This document shows, one piece after another, positions 23,689 through 36,182 of a DNA stretch of 64,000 nucleotides. Within the stretch, counting starts at the first letter, position 1. The number at the start of each line of letters is the position of its first letter. The position numbers and the translations under genes are program-made. Source of the stretch: Corella eumyota (taxonomy: Eukaryota; Chordata; Ascidiacea; Phlebobranchia; Corellidae); the NCBI GenBank assembly GCA_963082875.1, contig OY720097.1, positions 18,794,501 through 18,858,500 of the forward strand. Reading direction: 5' to 3'. Under the pieces are notes generated by a model. That model did not search any database, was not told where the DNA came from, and saw only the letters and a program-made list of their open reading frames with translations.

Positions 23689-26600
23689 ATGGTTTGTAAA
23701 AAAAAGAATAAATTTGTAATTCTTTTATTAGTACTTGTGGTGCCACTTTATGAAGTTTTATCTGAAGGTAGTTTTGTATTTAGTAAACTAATTTTTTTTT
23801 TAACATTTAATAACTTTAAGTTATAATGTTTTTATTTACTTTAATATTATCAAGCAATAAATACAAAAAATACCTTTTAAGATGCGAATGCGAAGATTTT
23901 ACACAATAATGACATCATCAGTTTTTACAACGACTCAAATTTGAATTTAACTTATTTCGAAGCTGAACAGAATTGTTCAAATAATGGAGGAACTTTGTTG
24001 ATGATTAAGGATTCAGCTACTCAAGAAGTTGTTGTGCAACAATTATGGGAATGGGAAAGTGCAGCTCAGGACACAATACAAATTGTTGGGGACCACAATC
24101 CTGTTGGTTACTGGCTTGGTGCTAGTGGAAACTCTTCATCTTATGACTGGAACTGGCTTGATGGTACACCAGTACCATCAAAGGGTTCCAGTACTGATGA
24201 TAAATATGAAAATTGGTTTGATGTAAGTCCTAATGATAATCCAGGGTATTTACGAATAAGATCATTGGATTCAATAATTGACACTAGTAACAAAAATCAT
24301 ACTGGCCTAATTGGAGGTTGGTTGGATTGGAAAGCATCAGATTCATATCCTGGATATATTTGTCAACATAGGGGTGAGAATTAATTTTTGATCTACTATA
24401 TATATATAACTGTATTTATATGTATATATTCTCTAAAACTTCTTAAATCAATAAAATAAAAATTTATAAGAATAAAATATTTACTTTGACCTTAAAATAA
24501 CAAAAAGTAGTATTAATTTTTTTTGTCTATAACAAATTTAAAAGAAATACGATTTCCAATAAGTGTGACATAATTGACGGTAACTAAAATAAAAAAAAAC
24601 CTAATCTTAAACTGCTTTTAACTATTTTACAGTTTTTCAATATTTTTTCATTTAATACTTTAGTTTAAAATTCTGAGTGGTATATTTAAATGTAACTTAA
24701 AATTAAATATTATTTAATATAGAGGAGGCAAATGCTGTGATTATTAACAACAATGACATTATTAGTTTTTACAACGATTCTACTTTGCCTTTATCTTTTT
24801 CACAAGCTGAAAACAACTGTCAAGAAAATGGAGGAACTTTGTTGATGGTAAAAGATAACGCAACTCAACAAATAGTTGTGCAACAACTATGGGAATGGGA
24901 AAGTGCAGCTCAGAAAACAATAGATGATGTTGGAAATATAGATGCAGTTGGTTACTGGATTGGTGCAAGTGGAACCTCTTCACCTTATGACTGGAAATGG
25001 ATTGACGGAACACCAGTACCACAACCTGATAGTAGTACTGAGTATGAAAATTGGCGTATCAATAATCCTAATGACAATCCAGGTTATCTTAGAATAAGGT
25101 CATTGGATCAATATTCGGGTTATTATAATTTAATTGGAGGTTGGGTGGATTGGTCAGATGAAAAGTATCCTGGATTTATTTGTCAGAAAACAAGTAAAGA
25201 TAAAAATAATCTTATTTTTTACTTTTTAGTTATTTCAATGTATAAATATTTTTTAGATCCATGTACAACTAACTCATGTCTAAATAATGGAACTTGTAGT
25301 ATTAATTTATCAAACTTAAACTTTCAATGTGACTGTTTTCCTGGTTTTACCGGAGTAACTTGTGAAAAAGGTTTGTTAAAATTAAGTAAAAGAAGAAGAA
25401 ACATAATTGTATTATTAATATGTTAAAGCTAAACCTTAAAAAAATCATTGGAATTGAAATATTTAAATTACTTGTACCTTATATAGTCTACGAGCAAACT
25501 GTTGTACTTTGCGGTAATTCCCAATTCTCTTTTATGTTTTACAGTTTTTTAATTTTATACTTATTGGTCTAAATTTATGTTTTACAGTCTTTTTATTTTG
25601 TACCTATTGGTCAAAATTTTTTGTGAGGACAGCAAAGAACAAATAATTTCTATTTTTTTGGGGATACTTTTTTAAATTTTTTTTAAAATTTTTAAAGATC
25701 CATGTTTAACCCACTTATGTAAAAATGAAGGAACATGTATTCGAGATAATGACGGGCTAAACTTTACTTGTGCTTGTCCAAATGGATTTAGTGGATATTT
25801 TTGTGAAACTGGTATTGTTAATATTTTTTATAGCTTGTAATATTACATATCTTGTAGTACAATTCATTATATATTGTGCTATGAAGGGCAAGGAACTGTT
25901 TTTTCTAGTTGGAGCATTGTAGTGCTCATTAAAGTATTGTGATTTTTAAATTTTTTCGGTTTGTAAATTGTAGATCCATGTGCTTCTAAGTTATGTGAAA
26001 ATGGAGGAACATGTATTCGAGATGATAATGGTTTAAATTTTACATGTAATTGCCCAGATGGATATAGTGGATATTTATGTGAAATCGGTATGTTTGAAAA
26101 AAAATTAATTACCTAGTTATGTAAATAACAAGGTTCAATCAAAACTTTCTCAGGGTTAATATTTTTTTTAAATTTTAGATCCATGTACAATACAACCATG
26201 TAAAAATAATGGAACTTGTAATATTGATGATTCAACTTATCAATGTGATTGCCTACCTGGGTATTATGGCACTGATTGTATCTTAGGTATAACATTATTG
26301 TGAGCCTAGTTGTATTTTCAATACAATAAATATTATTTTTTATCTTAAAAAAAAAGAAGTTAGCTGTTAATTGCCCTCTATCACAATAAAGTTTAAAATA
26401 ATTTATTTCTGATATTAATAGACGCCTGTGATCCTGTTCCTTGCATAAACCAGGGAAGTTGTATTAGAGAATCCGAGGATCCATATTATCAATGTGATTG
26501 TACTTCAACCTATACAGGTCTCAATTGTCAAAATGGTGAGTAATCCATTTTGTTAAAAATGTTAAATAAATTATTTAAAACTAATTATAAAATTGAATTA

Positions 26601-29600
26601 ATGTTACTTTGAGTTAATAGTGTTGAAAAAATATTTAAATTTATACTATTCTTTGTAATGTTGTTTATTTAGGCAATTTTGAATCTTCAAATTCATTAAA
26701 TTATTCCATATTTGTAAGTAATGGTGAACCTACTTCATTTAATAATTCAATAACACAAAGTTCTAGTTATGGAGGTGCATTGGCTATTATTAAAAATAAT
26801 ACAACTCAAATTGCTTTGGAAAATTATTTAATAAAGTATGTTCGCAATAAAAGCTTGTGGATTGGAGGAAGAAAAGTTAATCAGGGTAAAGTGGCTACAT
26901 TTATTTTATCGTTTTTAATCAATTTTTGTATAAAGCAGTTAAGAATAAAAACAACTTTAAATATTTTATATGACATTTTTAATTCGAATTTTAGCTTTAA
27001 ATTAACAATGAAATGATTTTAAATATAGGTATTAATACCATTAACTTATACATTTAAATGACTTTATTTTATTTTTAGAGTGGAGATGGCTTGATAATAG
27101 TTTGATACCAGTAAAAGAAAATCAAGGATTTCAAAACTGGAAAAATATTGAAACATTTTCGGATAATGGAGATTGTTTAGCATTACAACAAGAAACTTTT
27201 AAATGGATTGGAGTACTATGTTCTAATACATATGACTTTTTATGTGAAAAAACAGGTGCAAATTTTTTTTAGTTAAAAAATTAGGTATTAATTTTTGACA
27301 TTTTTGTTGGCAAAGTTCTAATGTTTAAATTGTATGTTGACTATGTTACCGTTTTTATGAGAGTGTTGCTTAGTACCATATTTTATGGTTTGCAAATATT
27401 TAAAGATTCCAATTTTGTCATATATATTAAAAACTTGATATATAAAATCTTGAAACTAGATCATTTATTTTGTTGAAATAGTGACAGCTTTATGTGCAAC
27501 AATAAAATGTGAAAATGGTGGAAAATGTCATGAAAGTGGAGCTCATTATTTTTGTGAGTGTATGAAAGGATTTGATGGGGAAGTTTGTCAAAATCAAATT
27601 CCCAATAATACAGGTAATCAAATAACATATAACAAAATTTAGTTCAATAATTTTTCTTAGTCATGTTCAAATTTTTTGTTTATGTGCCAAATGTACTTAA
27701 ATGTAGATTAAACATCTGACATAATAATATTGCTTTTTTTATATTTTTTAAATATTTAATAATAATTTTATATTTTAAAATTGTTTTCCGTAGGTTCTGA
27801 TAGTACTGTATACATAGTTATTGGAATTTTGGTTCCCTTACTTATTATTGCTGTGTTGGCTGGTGTTTATGTATGGAAAAAAAGGTTTGAATTTCTTAAC
27901 ATTTTTTATCTTAATTATTATACATTGGAATACTTTTTGTATAAGTTATTTAATCATATTTTTTAAATGTTAGAATAAAATGACATTTTGATTTATTTGT
28001 TATAAATATTTTTTATCTAGAGTTATAAATTTTTAAATTTTAGGAGCTATGGTGAAAAAAAATCGAGTCCCAATCTCCAAAATGGTAATTGTAACTATTA
28101 GTAATCAATAAATAAATATATATATTTAAGTCAAAATTCAATTCAATTAACTTTAGCAAAATTTATTTTATGTTTTTAGGAGTACCACTGGATGGAGTAT
28201 ATGAAAATGTTCCTGTTAAAAAAGAACAGCAGATTTTAAAAAGCTACAGAATAAGTTTATCACTAATGTTGGAAAAATATAAAATACTTTCTGATGAAAA
28301 TAGTTCTGAAATTGATGAACAATTTACAAATGTAAGAAAATATAATATAAATGATTTGACTGATACTTTGGTAATATGATCAATATTCAAGTTAATTTTT
28401 AACATAAAATATGTTTTCAATAACCTTAGATTTACATGGAGATTTTTATAGTTAAATTTATTTTTAACCAAACATATTAATTTTATTTTTCAGAAATTAC
28501 ATCAAGAATCAATAAATGTAAAATCACCAACGACAGTTGCTGAAAGGCCAGAAAATAAACCTAAAAATCGATTCAAAAATATATTACCATGTAAGACCTG
28601 GTATTTTATAAATATCTTTTTGAGTGTTATCCAAAAATATTTACCTAAAAATCCAATATATTAAATATTTACTTGTTGATTAATATTGTTTATTTTTAAA
28701 TGTAACAGTTGATGGTTCAAGAGTGAAATTGGAAGGAAGTAATTACATAAATGCCAGTTTCATAAATGTAAGTGTTTAATTGATTAATTAAAGCTGCAAT
28801 TAGCCAGTTTTCATGTACAAAAATAAAGCCTGGCTTTTTATTGGAATTTGGGCTAGTTTTTAGTCTAAAGCCCAGTCTTGTTTCTATGGCCATTCAGCAC
28901 ATTGGGCTTTTAATTAAAAACCAACATTTTTAATTACCAACATTTTTAACGGCTTAAAATTTTTATAGGCCAACTAATATTAAAATATAAATGATTAACT
29001 AAATATTTTAAGGTCTGTATTTGAATTTATATGAGTGTTTAACTTACTGATAGCATTATTTAAACAAGGATAAATAATGTTAATCACCTATTCCAATGTG
29101 CTTGCAACAAATGCTTATCACAAATTGTTGACCTTTACTTTAAATACATTTCTATTAAATTACTTTATTTTAATAATATAAATCAAATTGCATTTTTAAA
29201 TAAATGTATAATTTATAATTTTTTGTTTTAGAGTTTTAATGTGGAAAAGAAATACATAGCAAGCCAAGGCCCAGTACCAAGAACTGTCAGTGATTTTTGG
29301 AAAATGATTACTGAACAGGATTGTAGCTTGATTGTTATGCTTACCAATATACTGGAACGTGGAAAAGTAATTGTTTTAGTTAAAAAACATCAAAACTACT
29401 AAAAAATAATTTAGCAAGTTAGTTTGTAGTTGCTATTTTAATTTTTTCTCTAATTTTGAAATCCTCATGACGAGGCTAAATTTTTCTAAAAACTCTTTTT
29501 CAAATTATTTGTTTATCTGTTTAGTCAAAATGTGAGAAATACTGGCCAGAGCCAGGTAAAACCGATCAATATGGAAACATCACAGTAAAAGCTGACCAGG

Positions 29601-32377
29601 AGTCTACGTTTGGATGTTATATTCAAAGAAAATTTGAAGTCTGGCCAAATGAAGATCCTTATGAATCCGTATAAAATTGTTTTTAAATTATGTTTGTTTT
29701 TTATTGTAATATTTAATCACATTTTTTGGGTACCTTGCTAATATTTAACTTGTACTAATTATTAAACTTGTATGTCTAGAAATAAATTAATACGATTTTT
29801 TTGAGCTAGAACCTAGTTTTATAGGTTTAACCAAGTCATTAATCTCTAATTTTACGAGCATTTTTCAAATAATTAAAAATGACCTGCAATTCATTCGAAA
29901 ACCTTAACAATCATGTTTATTATTAGACCACCAGGCTTGTAACTCAGTTACAATTTATAACATGGCCTGATCATGGTGTGCCTTTAACAACTAGCAGTTT
30001 CTTTCGCTTTTACAACCAAGTTCAACAACTTTACAATCAACAAACAACTAAAGCTCCTATTGTTGTACATTGCAGGTAGTTAATATACGATTGGGAAATT
30101 TCACTTGCCCAATAATAATTTTTATAACATAAAAAGCTTTTTATAGTTCTATTTAAATGTTTAATATTGTGTGAATAGATTATTTAATTTCGGTAAATAG
30201 CTAGTTGTTTTATGAAAAATTACATTCTTTTTAAGGTTTGAAGAGAAACAATTCACCCTATCGATTTTGCTTTTTGTTAAATTTAAGAGTCTCTTTGACA
30301 AAAGAAATTTTTAAATGTAATAAAAATTATTTAACTCTATATTCGCTTCGTTGTCAATTTATAATTTTCTTTTTTTTAGTGCTGGTGTAGGTAGAACTGG
30401 AACATTTATTGGGTTTGATTGTTTGATGCAAGAAATGAAAGAAAAACAAAGTGTAAATGTTTTTGAGACTGTTCTTAATATGAGAAAACAGAGAACTGAC
30501 ATGGTTCAAACAAAAGTGATTATATATTATTATTATCAACTAAGTTTCTTTAAAATAATAAATAACAATTTAATAAACACTCTTATTTAAATAAATGACC
30601 ACTTTTCTAAAAAAAACAACAAAATTAAATAATAAAATATGAACATTTTTTTAGGGCCAATACATTTTTCTTCACAAATTAATAGCTGAAGTTAATTTAT
30701 TTGGAAACACTGATAACGATATATCTGATATAGAAAGAAAATTTGCCCAACCTAGGTATTATAATTTTTTTAAATAATTTAAAAATGTGAAGATAATGTT
30801 GTTCAATTGTACTTTATATTACACAATAACTCTATATATTTTACATTTTTTATTTTTTACAAATTTTTTTTTAACATTAAAATCTTTTATGTTATATCAA
30901 TTTACATTAGATTGATAGAAGAGGAGTTTAACAAAATAGATAAAATTGGACCTGTAAAAGCTTCACATGAAATAGCTAGAAGACCTGAAAATATTGAGAA
31001 AAACTTGAACAATATAATTTTGCCCTGTGAGTATATAATTTTAAATGTGTTATTTATTGCTATATAACACATTTAAAATGCAGGTTTTGTGTAAAAATTA
31101 ATAATAAATTACTATGTGATGTTTTAATAATTTTTTTGATTCTATTTTAGATGACCATGCTATGTTTATTTTATCTCCTTTACCAAACGATTCAATACCA
31201 GCTTATTACAATGCTTCTTTTATTACTGTAACTATAAAACATATGCATCATATATAGGCTCTATATATAACTTAATATATATTGTTCAAAAACACGTTTT
31301 TATTGATTAGGGATATAGTTTTACAGAGTCTATTTTAGCGGCACAGACGCCTACAAATGACACTGTTGTTGAATTTTGGCATGGGGTTTGGCAAAACAGG
31401 ATTGAAGTTATTGTGATGTTGTCACAATTGCATGAGGAGTTAAAGGTGTTTGGCTGTTGCTTAGTCAATTATATAGAACTTCTTATTATTAATTTGTAAT
31501 AAATGTACACTCTTGTAATGTTTTTCTAATGTTAAAGGGACAAAACATTCAATACTGGCCTGACAATGAGGGAGAAACTCAAAGTTTTGGTAGTTACTCA
31601 GTACAACTTGTTTCGGTTCGAAAATTTGGTATTGGCTTAAAAAAAAGAAAACTTGTGATTTTGCTTAACAATCAACAGGTAGATTTTATAAATTGTTTAA
31701 CAGAAATATTCTATTAGAAATAAAATTTATTGCTCAAAAATAAGTTGATATTTTGATCTAGTTTCAAATTACTCATTATCAACTCTTAAAATGGGAAGTT
31801 GGACAACCGCCAAAGTGTGATGTCATAATTGACTTGATTGAAAAAGCTCAAACAAGTTGCTTAGAAAGTGGTGCAAATATGGCTGTACACTGCAGGTCTA
31901 TTCCTAATACTTTAAAATATTTATATCAACCATTTAATGATTTGAATTGTTTTGTAAAATACTTTCTAAAATTTAAAATTAATTTTAAATAACAGTGATG
32001 GAGCAGGTCGAACTGGGGTGTTTATTGGAGCTCTGAACTTGATTGAGCGAATAAAGAACGAGAAGAAGGTTGATGTTTTAAGAACAGTCAAGGACATGAG
32101 AGACATGAGACCTGGAATGGTGGAAAATCTGGTAAAATTAGTTGTTAAGTAATTCCAGCTAATTTTAGATGGCAATATTTCTTATAATAAATTTTTTTAG
32201 CTTTGCTTTGAAAAAAAGCAGATTAAATAGTCAACATACTTTAACTTTTTGTAACTGTCAATGACAAACAAAGTTTTTTTTTATTTTTAGGCCCAGTACA
32301 AATCGCTGTACCAAATTGCAGCTAAGTATGTTGATTCTCTTTCAGATTACCAAAACTTCGTTCCAACAAAAATGTGA
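23689..32377 (+). CDS. Gene D: CTLD/EGF receptor tyrosine phosphatase, intact
   Basis: Exons: signal peptide 23689-23767; CTLD1 23882-24373; CTLD2 24723-25193; EGFs 25257-25370, 25698-25811, 25974-26087, 26179-26286, 26422-26535; split CTLD 26673-26885 and 27079-27255; EGF 27482-27613; membrane 27794-27884; juxtamembrane 28044-28084 and 28180-28331 (VYENV); D1 28494-28590, 28709-28767, 29232-29366, 29525-29668, 29927-30075, 30380-30515, 30655-30755; D2 30911-31026, 31151-31227, 31311-31445, 31538-31678, 31762-31895, 31996-32131, 32291-32377. The total is 4059 nt, an exact frame of 1352 residues. D1 has WPDHG and [10 protein letters not shown] with the nucleophilic Cys, so it should be a membrane tyrosine phosphatase. 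D2 keeps [10 protein letters not shown] but has KWEVGQPP instead of a WPD loop, so it is probably inactive or weak. The phosphotyrosine loop reads KNRF. Ligand unknown; the CTLDs suggest glycan or protein recognition outside the cell. Confidence 0.92.
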
Positions 32378-33515
32378 AGTTAAAAATGTTTAAGTCTACC
32401 ATTGTGTGTACATAGAGACCGTTTTAAACTTGATTTAATTAGAATACTTAAAGTATGGCTTTAATTTTTATTTAGTTTTGTCTTTTGTAGAAATTATGTA
32501 TAGTAACCAGCTGTTTATATATTTTAGTAAATTGATTATTTTGCTTAGCAATAATTGTGTTGTTAACGTGTTATAGTGTATCGAGTGTAGTTATAATTGA
32601 AACACATTTAAATACATTTTGTTTATTTTGCCTTTGCTGTATAATTTTGTTCCTTATGTAAGGTTATAATTATTGTTATATTTTTAAATGCTTGGCATTT
32701 GCTTTTTATAAAAAGGGAAACGTGCAATTAATTAAAATCAGAAAAACGAATCGCATTATTTTGTATTTTAAAATATTCTTAATTTCTGTCGTTATTGTGC
32801 TAAACTTGATTGTTAAGTATTCAAAAAATTAAAACACTGTTTTATTAAATTTTATAAAATTAAAAAAAAAAATATCAGAAACCTTAAAATTTGTTTAATT
32901 TTTTATGCATATATTTTAAGCTAAATTACAGTAACTATTTATGTAATTAACAAAATAAAAAGCTTGTTTTTGAAATTGTGTAGAATATGGTTTTTAATTT
33001 TAGAAAACAATAACAACACTGTATATGTTCTGAAATTTTAACAATGTGCTAATATTTATTGTTACACCTATTAATAGTTTATCAATAAAACATATGTCAA
33101 ATAAGCAAACAATTTTTTTGTAAATTATTAAACATTCTTTGTATTCGTGTGCAATCATTAGGTGTTACTTTCTTTTTCGTGTTTGTTTTAGTTTTATGAT
33201 GGATTTTGGATATCAGTTTCATGGTATGTTATTTATATAATACTGCTGTAAAGTATTATTAATCAATATTAAAATTTATGTTTTAATTTACTGATTAATC
33301 TTAATTTTCTATTAACTTGATTTTATTTCACCCAAATTTTAGATTCGGTACCTCTGTATTTTTTGTTTTTAAGGTTCATTTTTGTACATTTATACTACAG
33401 GGTAAGTGCTATTTGTCTTATTAACTTTAAAACAAAATACTGTTATATTTTTAAAAATCTTGTACATTTATTTAATATTTAATAGATATAACATTGTAAA
33501 TATTCGTTGTTCAGG

Positions 33516-33690
33516 TGCAAATGTAGTGATTGTTCCTTACCATGACATCTTCTGTTTTTACAACCGGTATTATTCGGCTATTACCTATTTTCAAGCAAAA
33601 CTGAAATGGTTAAGCAACAAAATGAAAATGGTAATTTGTGCAAGTTGGACTTCTTCACTTTATCATCGCCGTCAAAGGTATGTCCACGTG
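33516..33690 (+). pseudogene. Relic of a first-CTLD exon (copy 2)
   Basis: After CGTTGTTCAG the frame reads GANVVIVPYHDIFCFYNRYY, then ITYFQAKLKW. This lines up with the family's [17 protein letters not shown] and [10 protein letters not shown]. The normal exon is about 490 bp; here homology ends after roughly 100-170 bp. It is preceded by exon-like stretches that could be the remains of that gene's 5' end. Confidence 0.65.
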
Positions 33691-33975
33691 AGACTTGTAT
33701 ACGTCACCACTAAGTCATTTTAACGTAATTGACAATCTAACTTCCGCACTTTTTTTGGTGAGTAACTAGATAATAGCTGAAATTAGTACTTCTTTAATTA
33801 CCAAATAATTTTATGTGTTACGTCATAAAGAATAAAGTTAAACAAAAAATTACCCGATTTTTTAAACACTTTTATCTTATTTGCATTGGTATAAGCAACA
33901 TCGTTTACATCTTTGTGTTCGAAGCTATTGCAGCCACGTTCAAGATAATTATTTCGATTTTATCTCTCCTCCGAC

Positions 33976-34196
33976 ATGGATTTCAACATGCCTACCAGTC
34001 AGTTCAGCATCCTGAAAGATTATTTTGGATTTTCAGCGAAGATTGAAAAACCACCTACTTTTTTTAAGTGTACAACTCTTGATTGCTTTAAGATTACTTC
34101 GTATTCTTATTTCTTATCGACATTTTGGCCTGAGCCAGCTAAGCCAGAACCTGATTTTAATCCTGAAGTTTACTTTAACGTTGGATACTTATTTTG
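33976..34196 (+). other. Unrecognised short open frame in the spacer (copy 2)
   Basis: An open frame of 73 residues starts MDFNMPTSQFSILKDYFGF and holds two Cys and several Trp/Phe; it ends NVGYLF. A related but shifted copy lies at 3426-3632. The 5' flank (CTCCTCCGAC and upstream) is also conserved between the copies. I recognise no domain. Shared ancestry of the blocks explains the similarity without selection. Confidence 0.3.
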
Positions 34197-35184
34197 AAGG
34201 TTCAAATGCTTCTTGCTTTCTATTCAACTGCAAAAGTAAGTTTAACATTTTATTCGTAGTTAGTTTTAGAACATTTGTTTTCTTGAAGTTAAGTAGGGTT
34301 TTATTACGTGACGTAGTCATGTAACCGCTTGATCTTCTGGCCAAAACTGCTGCTAAATTCAATTTGTATCAACAATATATTTGATATTTTGTTCGTTTAC
34401 AAAATTGTGATATCAAAAATTCGGCATTTTTTTTCTTTAATTTTTTTATACTATTACGTCATAAGAGATCATTTCCATGGCAAAAATTCTTGAAATTTTT
34501 AAATTTTATCTATAATCATTTTTTAAACTTAAATTATTTTATTTTAGGATATTCTACTACTTCTGGGTGCTGATTTTTGAACTTCCGACTATATAATTGG
34601 GACCTGCGATTTTTAACAAACTTATTCTTCATAGACTTTATCGCAACTTAATCAAGGAACCCAATGTACGCTGTTGGTAAGTGTTTAAATGTTACTTAAA
34701 ACAAATTTAAACAATAATCGTTATTCTTTTTTTTATAAGGCTCGATTAAAAAAAGTACAGGTAAAATATTTTAATTTACTTTTAGATTGCAAGCAGTGAT
34801 TCTCCAAAACTTTTAAAATTTCCTCGACAAATCAGAAAATTTTGTCAATTAGCACCCCTCGCCCAACTATAAAGCCAAAATATTTTGTAAATTTAATTGG
34901 ATTTTGTCGCTTATGCTAGAATGATTTAATTTAAAATATTTTACATTGTTTTAGAAATAACTTGGAGATGGCAACAGAGAGGAATTTTCAATAGAATACT
35001 TACTAACTTAGCATCTAAAGGATTCTAAATTGTAAAAGTTTAATCACTTTGGGTTTATGTTTATTTTAGAAATTTTCAAAACTCGGAAGTTTTTTGTTTT
35101 ATAGCTTTTTTACAGAGCATTTTTTTAAATATTTTTTTGTATATTATATCGCATTAAAATTATTAAATTAACTTTATTTACGAA

Positions 35185-35370
35185 TAATGCGGCGTAGTCT
35201 AAGAATCCGAACACTGACTTAACTTCACGAGCCTGAGTTTAATTCCCGTTATTCCTTGCAATAGCCTACTGCCTTTTGTTAAACCAAGGTGTAAAAACGG
35301 CCAAAAATCAATCGGCAACTCAAAAAACTCGTAAAGTAAGTCTTACTATATTAAGGATAAATACGTTAAA
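35185..35370 (+). repeat. Old tRNA-derived SINE copy (second spacer)
   Basis: Counterpart of 6985-7175, with A-box-like GCGGCGTAGTCT near 35188 and B-box-like GAGTTTAATTCCC near 35236. It was carried by the block duplication, not inserted separately. Confidence 0.55.
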
Positions 35371-36182
35371 AAAAATTTAACTTAGATAAATGTATAAAAC
35401 AAAATATTATATCAAAACAGCTACAAATAACTACCTCGTGTCGTCACAAACGTGGGATTGTACACGTGCTTTATAAATGCATTGGTGCAGGAATGTCGTA
35501 ATTTTCCTTTAAATGTATGAGTAAGTTATCATGCTCTATAATAACTGGTAAGAACCGTTTTACATTCTTTTAACCTTTATATTACAAATAAACAAATTCC
35601 GTTTTTCATCTATCATAAAGGATCGTTTTTTTATTTGTGTCGTTTTGTCTGTCTGGCTCTCTTTCCAGATTTTGTTAAAATACTTTACATAACACAAAAA
35701 CTTGTTAGTATTAGTCACTATTAATAAGGGTATAGAAAATATTAATAAACAAACTACCAAAGTGGTTTTGAGGCACTATCACATTTAAATTTGTAGGTTT
35801 TAAGAAAAGTAAACTATGGTTAACTTTTTTTGAATTTTTATATATCACAAGTAAAACATTTTTTATTATTTTTTTTTTATATTTGTTACTATTGATATTC
35901 TTGCTTTTTTCGCTAAATTTTATCTCAAGTTTTAATGTGCTATGTGCAATATATTTAAAGGTAATAACTAGTATTTGGCCTTATGTTTTATACCTGTGGT
36001 TAAAGTTTGCTAATGGTATTTTTAGTGACTGTGATTCAGCAAAGTTGTTAATTATTAATTCTTAGAGTTGTTTAATTGATAAGTGCTGTGTAAACTCATT
36101 AGGTTTTTTGCTTAAGTTGTTTGCAATAATTTTTTAAATAATATTTTGTTAATGGTATGAGTAATATTGTGCATAAAATATT

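Larger units (their letters stand above)
32378..36182. other. Spacer between genes D and E (copy 2 of the first spacer)
   Basis: 3.8 kb, colinear with 1836-7951 but without the LTR element. It holds short exon-like relics: around 33196-33226 (MMDFGYQFHG before GGTATG), around 33343-33402, the CTLD relic at 33516-33690 and the unrecognised stretch at 33976-34196, then an old SINE at 35185-35370. The rest is AT-rich with no gene I can support. Confidence 0.6.

Noticed and set aside
30354-30539. Minus-strand frames over the D1 active-site exon (also 15085-15414, 43531-43764, 59593-59775)
   Set aside because: Shadow of the conserved exon with HCSxGVGRTG; it overlaps splice sites of the real gene.
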